DNA of 32,109 bases from an uncultured Christensenellaceae bacterium (GTDB lineage: Bacteria > Bacillota_A > Clostridia > Christensenellales > UBA3700), in contig CALWKT010000050.1 in assembly GCA_944381335.1 (NCBI GenBank), forward strand, positions 1 through 32,109, in the 5' to 3' direction. Shown piece after piece: positions 1 to 8,303 of the stretch (position 1 is its first letter; the number at the start of each line of letters is the position of its first letter). The position numbers and the translations under genes are program-made. The notes under the pieces were generated by a model. That model had not been told where the DNA came from and made no database searches. It saw only the letters and a list, made by a program, of their open reading frames with translations.

Positions 1-247
1 TTCAAAAAGACTCACTGAAAATCATCGCCTGAGGTAGCATCAGTTTCAAACCTTGTTTCTTGTATCTGACTACATAACGTAAAGCTTCACAATGTACCTG
101 TAACTGTTATAAGCTTCTTTGACCGTAGCAAGCATCAACTCGCGATAGCCGACCATTGCTCCCGGTCACACCGGGACGGAAATTTGCCGCTTTAAACCTT
201 GTTCGTATTATTCCGGTCCGGCATACTGCCGCCGGAGTGGAAAAGCG

Positions 248-289
248 TGTCCGTGTGTGGAGATAAAACAAGTATAACAAACACGGACA
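248..289. repeat. Perfect 9-bp inverted repeat
   Basis: TGTCCGTGT at 248-256 is the exact reverse complement of ACACGGACA at 281-289, with 24 AT-rich bases between them. On the plus strand it is followed by TGAAAATTTTTC, so a weak terminator for something upstream is possible. An operator is the alternative. No gene adjoins it closely enough to decide. Confidence 0.4.
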
Positions 290-571
290 TGAAAATTTTT
301 CAATATACTTAAGAAATGGCGCGCACCCTTGATTTGCTCGGGTAAAGTTCCGCGGTCGGCAGATAGCCGTTGCGGCAACTTATCTGCAAAGTTACCACTG
401 TGTTTATACTTATATGAACCGTACGCACTCTTATATCCATAAGTTATCATGAAAAAGCACGGGCGCTGATTGCGGCTGACCCGGTAAGCTTCGGCGTTTG
501 AGAAAAAAGTGAAGTTTTCGTCAGAAAAACGGCGGATTTGTGCGAAAAAACAGCCAGTTTCGGATTATGTG

Positions 572-601
572 TTGTATCTTATGCCCGATGCGGTTTATAT
601 T
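572..601 (+). promoter_or_regulatory. Candidate sigma-A promoter for the GH31 gene
   Basis: TTGTAT (572-577) is followed after 18 bases by TATATT (596-601). The predicted transcript would start near 608, leaving about 40 bases before the ATG at 651. The match is moderate and only the spacing and position support it. Confidence 0.35.
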
Positions 602-650
602 AAAAGCGCGGGAGAGGTCTCTCCGACAATACTTAAGGGCAGGAAAGTTT

Positions 651-2993
651 ATGGAAAGATTTTGCGTAAATACCGCTTCGGCGGCAAATGAATCGCAGAT
701 CGTCAAAGGTGACGGCTGGAGAATAACCGTGCTTACGGACAGGCTGATAAGGGTGGAAACGGGCGAGTTTTGCGACGAAGCGACGCAATGCGTCTGGTAC
801 CGTTCCTGGGAAGATCCGGAATACGAGCTCGGCAGGACGCTGACGGGCTTGTCGATAAGCACGAAAACAACGCGTTTTTATTTCGATACGTCGAGAAAAA
901 AGATAACTCTCGTGGAGCTGGCAGACGGCAGGAGCGTGCGGAATTTCAGGCGGGGAGTTCTTCCCGGAACGAGGCGTACTCTGGATATGACGGACGGCAA
1001 AGCCAGACTGGGGAAGAGCGTTGTGTCGAGAAACGGGGTCGCATTGCTGGACGATTCGCGTTCGCTTGTGCTGAAAGGAGACAAAGTGCTTCAGCGCGGC
1101 AAATGCAAGGATATATATTATTTCGCTTACGGCAACGACTATCGCGGAGCGATCCGCGCGCTGTATTGCCTTACGGGTTTCACGCCTCTGCTTCCCAGAT
1201 TTGTTTTCGGCAACTGGTGGAGCAGGTATAAGGCATACACTCAGGAAGAATACCGCTCGCTGATGCAGAGGTTTATCGACGAAAAGATCCCCGTGACCGT
1301 TGCGACGATAGACATGGACTGGCACTGGGTCGACGTGGTGGAGCGTTTCGGAAAAGACGCTCTCGCGAAACCGACGGACAACATGATAGACCGCGTAGTG
1401 TACGCTTCCATGCCCGGCTGGACGGGTTACAGCTGGAACACGGAGTTGTTCCCAGACTATCGTGCGCTTTTGAAATTTCTGAACGACAACGGCTTCAGTG
1501 TGACCTTGAATCTTCATCCCGCTCAGGGCGTAAGGTTTTACGAGGACAGGTACGAGGACGTCTGCAAAATATGCGGCGTGGATGCGTCGACGCGCGCGCC
1601 GGTCTGTTTTTCTTTGAAAGACGAGAATTATCTGAAAGCTTATTTCGACGTTCTGCACAGACCGTACGAAAGAGAAGGCGTGCGTTTCTGGTGGATAGAC
1701 TGGCAACAGGGCAAGCGGAGCGACGTGAAAGGACTTGACCCGCTCTGGGCGCTCAACCATTATCATACGCTTGACATGCTCGACGAAGGCAAGCGTGCGG
1801 TGATACTTTCGCGTTATGCGGGAATAGGCAGTCACAGATATCCGATAGGCTTCAGCGGCGACAGCGCGATGACGTGGAAGACGCTTGACTTTCAGCCGTA
1901 TATGACGGCTTGCGCGACCAACGTCGGGTACACCTGGTGGAGCCACGACATCGGCGGACATCATATGGGGTACAAGGACGACGAACTGTACGTCAGATGG
2001 ATACAGCTGGGAGTGTTCAGCCCTATAAACAGACTTCATTCCACAAGCAACGAGTTCATGGGCAAGGAGCCGTGGAAATCGTGCAAGGACGCCGCGCGTA
2101 CCGCTACGGAATATCTCAGGTTGAGACACAGGCTGATCCCGTATCTGTATTCCATGAATTACCTGACGGCGACCGAGGGGCGCGCGCTTTGCGAACCGAT
2201 GTATTATTCTTACGATCGCAAAGAGGCGTACGAAGTCAGAAATCAGTATTCTTTCGGCACTCAGCTGGTGGCTTCACCGATAACGCGCAAGAGCGATCCG
2301 CTTACCAATCTTGCTTACGCTTCTCTGTGGGTGCCTGAAGGCGAGACTTACACGGATGTGTTCACCGGCAGGATATACAAGAGCGGGGAATACCGCGTGT
2401 ACAGAGACAGAGAGGATATGCCGGTATTCGCGAGGAAGGGAAGTATAATTCCGCTGTATACCGAGGCGACGGACAATTCCGTGTCGTTCGAAAAACCGCT
2501 TGAAGTGTGGGTTTATTCCGGAGACGGGTCCTTTGTCCTTTACGAGGACGACGGTGAGAGTCTGAAGCATGCGGACGGCGTTTTCCGCAAGACAGTTTTC
2601 ACTTTGAAACAGGACGAAAACAGGCTTGTTCTGAAAATAAAAACAGAAGGAGACGCGGGCTTTGCCGCGGCAAAGAGAACGTTTGAAATAGTCTTCAGAG
2701 ACGTGACGGATGCAGATATATACACAGACGGAAAGGAGTCGGGAAAAACTTGTAATTCCGTCACTCTCGTTTACGACGGAAAAGAGACTTCCGTCACCGC
2801 CGAAGGTTGCGTCTTTACGCAGAATCCCGTTTTCAAGGAGGCGGTAACGGAACTGGTTTCCCGCTATCAGACGGGCAACGCGAAGAAAGCCGCCTTATTC
2901 AACCGCTTCCTGAAAGACAGAAACGCTTCGACGTTCGGCATAAGCAGAAGACTTTCGGATCCGATTGAAGAACTGAAAAAGATATGCAGATGA
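651..2993 (+). CDS. Glycoside hydrolase family 31 alpha-glycosidase
   Basis: A 780-residue retaining alpha-glycosidase of family GH31, whose members hydrolyse alpha-glucosides or alpha-xylosides from starch, glycan or plant material. The family signatures are clear: the nucleophile Asp350 in the WWIDWQQG segment, the probable acid/base Asp404 in GFSGDSAMTW, and WWSHDIGGHHMG about 30 residues later. An N-terminal beta-sandwich precedes the barrel, and C-terminal beta domains follow (the VYSGDGSFVLYEDDG segment is typical of the GH31 tail). I start at 651 because AGGAAAG lies just upstream; the open frame continues back to 540 but that extension looks non-coding. No signal peptide is seen, so the enzyme is probably cytoplasmic and acts on imported oligosaccharides. 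It is a single-gene unit with its own terminator. Alpha-glucosidase versus alpha-xylosidase cannot be decided by eye. Confidence 0.93.
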   Translation: MERFCVNTASAANESQIVKGDGWRITVLTDRLIRVETGEFCDEATQCVWYRSWEDPEYELGRTLTGLSISTKTTRFYFDTSRKKITLVELADGRSVRNFRRGVLPGTRRTLDMTDGKARLGKSVVSRNGVALLDDSRSLVLKGDKVLQRGKCKDIYYFAYGNDYRGAIRALYCLTGFTPLLPRFVFGNWWSRYKAYTQEEYRSLMQRFIDEKIPVTVATIDMDWHWVDVVERFGKDALAKPTDNMIDRVVYASMPGWTGYSWNTELFPDYRALLKFLNDNGFSVTLNLHPAQGVRFYEDRYEDVCKICGVDASTRAPVCFSLKDENYLKAYFDVLHRPYEREGVRFWWIDWQQGKRSDVKGLDPLWALNHYHTLDMLDEGKRAVILSRYAGIGSHRYPIGFSGDSAMTWKTLDFQPYMTACATNVGYTWWSHDIGGHHMGYKDDELYVRWIQLGVFSPINRLHSTSNEFMGKEPWKSCKDAARTATEYLRLRHRLIPYLYSMNYLTATEGRALCEPMYYSYDRKEAYEVRNQYSFGTQLVASPITRKSDPLTNLAYASLWVPEGETYTDVFTGRIYKSGEYRVYRDREDMPVFARKGSIIPLYTEATDNSVSFEKPLEVWVYSGDGSFVLYEDDGESLKHADGVFRKTVFTLKQDENRLVLKIKTEGDAGFAAAKRTFEIVFRDVTDADIYTDGKESGKTCNSVTLVYDGKETSVTAEGCVFTQNPVFKEAVTELVSRYQTGNAKKAALFNRFLKDRNASTFGISRRLSDPIEELKKICR

Positions 2994-3008
2994 GACAAGA
3001 CAATTCCG

Positions 3009-3034
3009 ACCGTCGCTCAGGGCGACGGTTTTTT
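3009..3034 (+). terminator. Rho-independent terminator after the GH31 gene
   Basis: ACCGTCGC (3009-3016) pairs perfectly with GCGACGGT (3022-3029) around a 5-base loop and is followed by a T run to 3034. It lies 15 bases after the GH31 stop codon and separates that gene from the downstream operon. Confidence 0.92.
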
Positions 3035-3367
3035 ATTCCGGCAAAAATCAAATTTTCCTGCCCGTGTTGATAAAATGCGATATTTTGTATGTTTTGAGCT
3101 GTGTTTATTGCCCGTAAAGTCTGTTTTGTGCAAGCGTTTCGGACTTATACCTGTAATATAATTATTGATTATAATATATGCAATAGTTATTAATGGCGCG
3201 TGTCTTATCCGGATGGCTGACTGCCGCAGAGAGCGGGCATGCGCGGCATACGCAAATATTATTTAATAAATTTACATTAATTTTAAGTTATAATTTACTA
3301 AAAGTTGTTGTATTTTATGTCGGATTGTGATAGAATTTGTCGTGTGACTAAAAGAGGAGGGAGATTA
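3035..3367 (+). other. AT-rich control region with a GC-rich hairpin island
   Basis: No gene is visible. Very AT-rich stretches (about 3150-3195 and 3250-3320) flank a short GC-rich island. In the island TGCCGC (3222-3227) can pair either with GCGGCA (3243-3248) or, with a bulge, with GCGGGCA just downstream, so two alternative hairpins are possible. A TATAAT occurs at 3289-3294 without a good -35 partner. The best promoter is at 3308-3336. I recognise no riboswitch. Confidence 0.5.
3308..3336 (+). promoter_or_regulatory. Extended -10 promoter for the large operon
   Basis: TTGTAT (3308-3313), 17 bases, then TAGAAT (3331-3336) preceded by TG at 3328-3329, giving an extended -10. Transcription would begin near 3343, about 10 bases before the AGAGGAGGGA ribosome binding site of the Hsp70-like gene. 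Position and spacing both fit. Confidence 0.6.
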
Positions 3368-5434
3368 ATGGATAAAACACTGCATATTTGTTTTGATTTG
3401 GGCAGTGACAGTCTCAAGACGGCTTTTGCGTACAAGAAAGGTTCAAAAGTTGTTTACGGAAAGCTTGCCGGGAGTTTGTCTGACGAAGACAGCGACGCGA
3501 TGCCGGCAATCGCGTTTTATGACGCTCATGCCGGGAAGTGGTATTATGCCGACGAAATCAGTAAGCTTCAGATTTCTTCTTTCGTGACTCTCGTCAAGAT
3601 CAAAACTCTGATCAAATTTTTGCAGAAAACGGTCGAGAAAGACGTATTGGAGTTAAACTCAGAATATTACAACGAAAAAGATGTTTTTCCCAAATTCTAT
3701 TTTCCGATAAAGAAGAAGATGCTGAGCAATCTTTCCGCGATGGAAGATAGCGGAATGACCTTCGTTGCCCCGGGGTTTACTCCCGCAAAGGTCTGCGAAG
3801 GGTTTTTTGCATACGTAAAAAAAGCGCTGGATGAGAGCATCAGGAAACTTGAGAAGAAGACGGGGAACACGTTCGCAAATCTTACGATCACGGTAGTGTA
3901 TCCTTTCAATGCCGGCACGGGATACGTCGCCGAGCTCAAAAGGCTGATAGAAAAAGCGTTCGGGCAGAAGGTGAGCCTGGGACTAAGTTCTCCCAAAGCG
4001 CTCAGCCTGTTCGCATATCACAGAAAGAGTCTTAAAAACAAGGACAAAGTGCTTGTTTTCGATATGGGCGAAGAACAGGTTTCGGTTGTCAAAGGGTCTT
4101 ATGACACAAAAGGACTTGCGCTCGACTGCGTGGACGGTCACAGCCCTTCGCTCGACGTCGGCGGCAACGACGTGGACGAGGCGGTCGCGGATTATATCGA
4201 GAAGCAGATCGAGAAGAGAGAGACGATGGGCACGCCGTCGTTCGGAGAAGAGGGACATCTGATCGAAACGGGTCTGTACGCGATGCAGTACCGCTTTATG
4301 AGAGAGATCAAATGCGCCAAGAAATATCTCGCCAGCGAAGCAGAGGGAGATTACTGGGACAAGCGCGGCGTTCCGATCGTGGTTTACAGAGACCTGATGA
4401 TCGTGAAGAGGCTGAAGAAGGAAGAATTTCTCGAGTGCACCGGCATATCGGGAGACAACGGCGTTGCGGCGAAGATAGCGGAGTACATAGTCAACGAAAT
4501 GAAGCTTACGGTCAACGAGGACGTGAACAAGGTGTTCCTTTCGGGAGGACTTGTGGAGACTTACGGTCTGCTTGACTATCTGAAGAAGAAGATTAACAGT
4601 TGCAAGGCGTCCGTTGAAGTCTGCACTTTCGACGATTTTGTCAAGGAATCCGACGGTTACACGATATTGTCTCACGAAGATTCGACGTATGCGGCGGCGG
4701 CAGGCGGCGCGATCGTCTCGCTTTGCGGCTACAAGACGGATACGGTGTTTTCTGTCAGCTATGCGACGTGGGTCACCAATTCCGCGCACAGAGAGTACGG
4801 CAAACTGCTTAGCATTTTTGCCAACAGAGGAGACAGGGTCGAGACGGACAAGAACGGCTGTTGCAAAGTGATGACGAGTGAAACTCTGATAGGAAACGAG
4901 AATGCGGTCAGGGATGAGATCCGTTACGATATGATGTTCTCCGTGAAGATAACTACTGATGAAATAGCATGCGGAACGGGATTGTTGAAGAAATGGAAAA
5001 AGGAATGTCCCAACTTCTACAGACCCTCGGGTATGTCAATGGTAGTCCTGATCGGATACGAAGATTACGAGCTCGGAAGTTCAGGGTACAACGATTACCG
5101 GCTTGCCAGAAGAAAAGCCAAGGAAATTCTCGGGTTGAAGATCCTGTCCGGCGGTAAAGACAGCGCGATCCATTTCTTTCACGAATACGGCGGCAAGAGA
5201 TTAAGGGTCGATGTCGTGCAGGGCGACGCTTATTTCAAAGAAGGCATATTTATCGACGCAGACGGAAGAGCGACTCCGAAAATCGAAAACGCAAAGGATA
5301 AAAACGGAATGCGGATGATGAAAATCAGATATCGCGAAGGGGATATGCCGCAGTATCTGAGAACGAGAACGATATTGTCAAGCGAACTTATATTCGACTT
5401 CAACCTGGACGGCTTTGACGCATCACAGGACTGA
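3368..5434 (+). CDS. Hsp70/actin-fold ATPase, divergent
   Basis: A 688-residue protein with the nucleotide-binding layout of the Hsp70/actin superfamily: phosphate-1 motif DLGSDS at residues 10-15, a connect-like SSPKALSLFAY near 215, phosphate-2 FDMGEE with Asp232, the VGGNDVD segment near 264 that resembles the Hsp70 GG-D-FD motif, and the adenosine motif FLSGGLVE near 390-397. About 240 residues follow the ATPase region; a stretch near LLSIFANRGDRVE may correspond to the start of the Hsp70 substrate-binding beta domain, but the rest is unlike DnaK and there is no EEVD-type tail. I start at 3368 because a strong AGAGGAGGGA lies 7 bases upstream; an in-frame ATG at 3305 has none. It is the first gene of the operon, ends 10 bases before the helicase gene, and could be a chaperone-like regulator of it. 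That role is inferred. Confidence 0.85.
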   Translation: MDKTLHICFDLGSDSLKTAFAYKKGSKVVYGKLAGSLSDEDSDAMPAIAFYDAHAGKWYYADEISKLQISSFVTLVKIKTLIKFLQKTVEKDVLELNSEYYNEKDVFPKFYFPIKKKMLSNLSAMEDSGMTFVAPGFTPAKVCEGFFAYVKKALDESIRKLEKKTGNTFANLTITVVYPFNAGTGYVAELKRLIEKAFGQKVSLGLSSPKALSLFAYHRKSLKNKDKVLVFDMGEEQVSVVKGSYDTKGLALDCVDGHSPSLDVGGNDVDEAVADYIEKQIEKRETMGTPSFGEEGHLIETGLYAMQYRFMREIKCAKKYLASEAEGDYWDKRGVPIVVYRDLMIVKRLKKEEFLECTGISGDNGVAAKIAEYIVNEMKLTVNEDVNKVFLSGGLVETYGLLDYLKKKINSCKASVEVCTFDDFVKESDGYTILSHEDSTYAAAAGGAIVSLCGYKTDTVFSVSYATWVTNSAHREYGKLLSIFANRGDRVETDKNGCCKVMTSETLIGNENAVRDEIRYDMMFSVKITTDEIACGTGLLKKWKKECPNFYRPSGMSMVVLIGYEDYELGSSGYNDYRLARRKAKEILGLKILSGGKDSAIHFFHEYGGKRLRVDVVQGDAYFKEGIFIDADGRATPKIENAKDKNGMRMMKIRYREGDMPQYLRTRTILSSELIFDFNLDGFDASQD

Positions 5435-5444
5435 GAGGACAGCT

Positions 5445-8303
5445 ATGGAAGATAAAAGATACGAAATCAAATTTGACAAAGGCGTGTTCAGCGCGCAGAG
5501 AACTTCTGTTTCCACAAAGAAAAAGGAGTATACTCAGGCTGTCGCGGAGCGCAACAAGGCAGTTGAAGAACTGGACAGGTACGACGACTTCGACTATCTC
5601 AGGATAGAGCCGGGCAAGTACGTCAAAGGCAGAGGAGCTTCATACGGCATCGAGTTCAACGAAGACATACACGTTGACGGAGTGTTGCTTCCCCATCAGC
5701 TTGCGGCGGCGCAGGCGTTTCTGAGCGGGCTCAGAGGCTTCGGCATGCTGGCTGACGTGGTGGGCAGCGGCAAGACGTACGAAGCCGGCATCATTCTGAG
5801 CGAGCTTGCCGCAAGAGGAAAAGTTCAGTCACTTCTGATAATCACCCCCGATCAGGCTTTCGCCGACTGGAAGGACGTCATTGAGAACAAGTTCGGCCTC
5901 GGAAAGGACAGTCTTCAGGAACTCGGTCCCGAGATCAACAGCAAGATAGTCGAGAGCGAAAAGGAAAACGTTGCGGGAGAAGAGGTGCTGAGACCGGTAA
6001 GACCCGCGATAGTAAAGATGGAGGACTTCGCGCACTGGAGCACGATCGCCGGCAAGTTCCTTTTCGACGTCATCATTGTTGACGAAGCGCACCATCTGTG
6101 CAGTGAAGAAGGTGAGTACGCTGCGGCAATGAGGCTTCTTTCCGTGCTCATGCAGACAAAGAAGCGCGCGGGCAAACCGTACTGTCTGCTTCTTTCTGCG
6201 ACTCCGCATTCAGGCAACCTCGCCAAGATGTTCAGGCTGTGGTATTTCGTAAGGTGCAAGGGCGGAAGTCCGGACGATTTCGACGAGAGCAGAGGAAAGA
6301 GCAAAGACTTCCTCAGAGAGCAGGCATATTATACGGATCACGTCTGCCGCGGAGCCAAGACGGTCATGGAATTTATCCGCAGGGTCAAGATCACCGAGAC
6401 CTACAACGCTCCGCTCAACAAAAACGGTAAGAACTTTGAAGATTATCTGAGAGAAAAAGGCGTATACGAGCGCTTCAAGGACATGACGTACGGAGAGCAG
6501 GCGCTTCTTGCGGACGAATATCTCAGACTTGAAGAGTGCAAGGAACTTGAAGGTTACGTGATCTCCAGGATAGCCAGCGCATATCACAACGGACTTCTGC
6601 GTTCCATCATGATACGTCAGCCGCACAGAAAGGGCGACGCAAGAATGAGAAAGCGCAAGGATTCGGTCAACGTGTTCTTCTGTTCCGTTCCGGGCAAAAG
6701 ACCGTCTAAGGTCAGCATATACGAGTTCGAGGAAAAAGAACCGGTAACGGTAGATCTCGACAATCTCGACGGAGAAGAAGCTGTCACGTACAAGAAGAAG
6801 AAATTTTCTCTCGAAAGGTATGTGGAAAACACCAGAGGAGACGAAAATTACAGCCATCGCTATTCGGAGGTAATGAACAAGATCCTCAACGCGGCGATCG
6901 GCGGAGAGGAAGGTCAGAAGAAAGTCTTCTCCAAGCGTGACAGCGTCGCTTATTACTGGAACTGTATTGAAAAATCCGAGACGTCGCCCAAAGATTACGG
7001 CAACCGCGCGCACAACAGGCTTGTGTTTGCCGGAAACGACGAGAGCATATTCGACAAGAAGATAGCCGAGACTGTCAGGATACTCAAGAAACACAGCGAA
7101 GAAAAGGCGATCATTTTCTTCGATTACGATCTTGACGACGACAACAGAGTGGACGCGAAGGTGATAGACGCGCTCGCGAAAGATCCTGAAATAGTGAAGA
7201 GGATGATCATAAGCGATCCGAGGGACAAAAACGGCACTCTGGAGGAATTCAACGAAAAAGACAACGCCGTGCTTGTGTGTACGGATGCCGCGTTCACCGA
7301 AAGTGTCAATCTTCAGACCGGCAGCGTGATAATCAACTTCCAGGTCACGCCCGACCCGGTCGCTATGGATCAGAGAATAGGTCGTGTCTGCCGTCTCGGG
7401 CAGAAGAACAATATCACGATCTACTCGCTTGCCGACATAGCCGCGCTTGAGGGTTACATCCTCGCATATTACGCTTACATAAAGATAATGTCGAGCAGCG
7501 ACGGCGACGCAACGATCATCGCAGGCAGTAACAGTGAAGAGATGGTCACCGTCAGATGTCCCGCATGTAACGACGTCAAACTTTATTCTTACGAAGATTT
7601 CGTAATGAAAAAGAAGAACGGAGAGCTTTTCTGCGACAAGACCGACGCATGTAAGAATAACGGCGACAAACGCGGAACGCCAATGGTCAGGATCGCGGAC
7701 GGAGACTTCAAGTGCGACAACTGCGGCACCGTTCTCAAGCGTTCGATTTCGGGAGAAGGTTACAGATGTATGGCGAAGAACAACACCGAGAGGGGAAGGC
7801 TTTGCGGTACGATAGAGACGGGAGACAGGAGGGTATTCTGTTCCAAGCTGTGCGCGATGGCTCATTGCCGCAAGCTTAAAGAAATGGATTGCCCTGTGGT
7901 CAAGGCTTATATGAAGAACCCTAACATCGAGACCTGCAACGTTGAAAAGATCTGCAATACTTGTCCTAAGAGCAGGACCGGAGAATGTCCTTCAAAATGC
8001 CGTTTCAACGACATAACGCCGGAGAGCATAAAGAGTTGTTCCACCTGCGACGAAGCGACGTGTCAGCCCAAGCCGCACGTGATCAAATTCACCGAAGGAG
8101 AAAACTGGGAAGCAAAATGTCCCGTATGCGGAGACGGCACGCTCAGAAAGATTTCGGCGCGTACGTTTGCGGCATATATATGCAGACTTTGGAATTTTGA
8201 CGGCAAGAACGAAAAATTCTGCGAAAATCTTTCCAGCGAAGCGAGAAAGGTCGACGAGATCAAGAAGGTGCTCGATGCTGACAGTATGGGAGGTAATGCG
8301 TAA
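5445..8303 (+). CDS. RapA-like SNF2 helicase/translocase with cysteine-rich C-terminus
   Basis: A 952-residue superfamily 2 ATPase. Motifs in order: PHQ near residue 84; Walker A GSGKT at 107-111 inside ADVVGSGKTYEAG, matching the RapA/HepA pattern except Ser for the usual Leu; DEAHH at 213-217; SATPHSGN from 251; and motif VI QRIGRVCRLGQ from 643. The family moves along double-stranded DNA or remodels bound protein; RapA-like members also occur in defence systems such as DISARM (DrmD). After residue 705 come about 25 cysteines in CxxC-type pairs (CPAC, CDNC, CNTC, CSTC, CPVC), probably several zinc ribbons. The start at 5445 follows GAGAGGAC; a longer frame overlaps the previous gene. The next gene overlaps by one base (TAATG), so translation is probably coupled. 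Confidence 0.9.
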   Translation: MEDKRYEIKFDKGVFSAQRTSVSTKKKEYTQAVAERNKAVEELDRYDDFDYLRIEPGKYVKGRGASYGIEFNEDIHVDGVLLPHQLAAAQAFLSGLRGFGMLADVVGSGKTYEAGIILSELAARGKVQSLLIITPDQAFADWKDVIENKFGLGKDSLQELGPEINSKIVESEKENVAGEEVLRPVRPAIVKMEDFAHWSTIAGKFLFDVIIVDEAHHLCSEEGEYAAAMRLLSVLMQTKKRAGKPYCLLLSATPHSGNLAKMFRLWYFVRCKGGSPDDFDESRGKSKDFLREQAYYTDHVCRGAKTVMEFIRRVKITETYNAPLNKNGKNFEDYLREKGVYERFKDMTYGEQALLADEYLRLEECKELEGYVISRIASAYHNGLLRSIMIRQPHRKGDARMRKRKDSVNVFFCSVPGKRPSKVSIYEFEEKEPVTVDLDNLDGEEAVTYKKKKFSLERYVENTRGDENYSHRYSEVMNKILNAAIGGEEGQKKVFSKRDSVAYYWNCIEKSETSPKDYGNRAHNRLVFAGNDESIFDKKIAETVRILKKHSEEKAIIFFDYDLDDDNRVDAKVIDALAKDPEIVKRMIISDPRDKNGTLEEFNEKDNAVLVCTDAAFTESVNLQTGSVIINFQVTPDPVAMDQRIGRVCRLGQKNNITIYSLADIAALEGYILAYYAYIKIMSSSDGDATIIAGSNSEEMVTVRCPACNDVKLYSYEDFVMKKKNGELFCDKTDACKNNGDKRGTPMVRIADGDFKCDNCGTVLKRSISGEGYRCMAKNNTERGRLCGTIETGDRRVFCSKLCAMAHCRKLKEMDCPVVKAYMKNPNIETCNVEKICNTCPKSRTGECPSKCRFNDITPESIKSCSTCDEATCQPKPHVIKFTEGENWEAKCPVCGDGTLRKISARTFAAYICRLWNFDGKNEKFCENLSSEARKVDEIKKVLDADSMGGNA

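Larger units (their letters stand above)
1..650. other. Non-coding region upstream of the GH31 gene
   Basis: I see no convincing gene here. The reading frames present are short, lack ribosome binding sites and resemble nothing. Two clean inverted repeats are visible: TCCCGG/CCGGGA around a 5-base loop at 160-176, and a perfect 9-base pair TGTCCGTGT (248-256) with ACACGGACA (281-289) around a 24-base AT-rich spacer. A short minus-strand frame at 2-106 has protein-like composition but no start; it could be the tail of a degraded gene. A candidate promoter for the downstream gene lies at 572-601. Confidence 0.5.

Noticed and set aside
2..106. A short minus-strand frame with protein-like composition
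   Set aside because: It has only about 34 codons, no start near its beginning and no family I recognise; it could be a gene remnant but cannot be supported.
208..450. An 80-codon minus-strand frame in the left non-coding region
   Set aside because: It has no ribosome binding site, crosses the inverted repeat and has no protein-like pattern.
633..2129. A 498-codon minus-strand open frame opposite the GH31 gene
   Set aside because: It is antisense to a gene with clear GH31 motifs, is rich in His, Arg and Val from mirrored codons, and has no recognisable domain.
3126..3178. Several TATAAT-like boxes upstream of the Hsp70-like gene
   Set aside because: None has a -35 at normal spacing; the site at 3308-3336 fits better.
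6210..7865. A 551-codon minus-strand open frame opposite the SNF2 helicase
   Set aside because: It mirrors the helicase codons; stop codons are rare antisense because of codon bias in this genome. The long antisense frame at 11824-13515 is rejected for the same reason.
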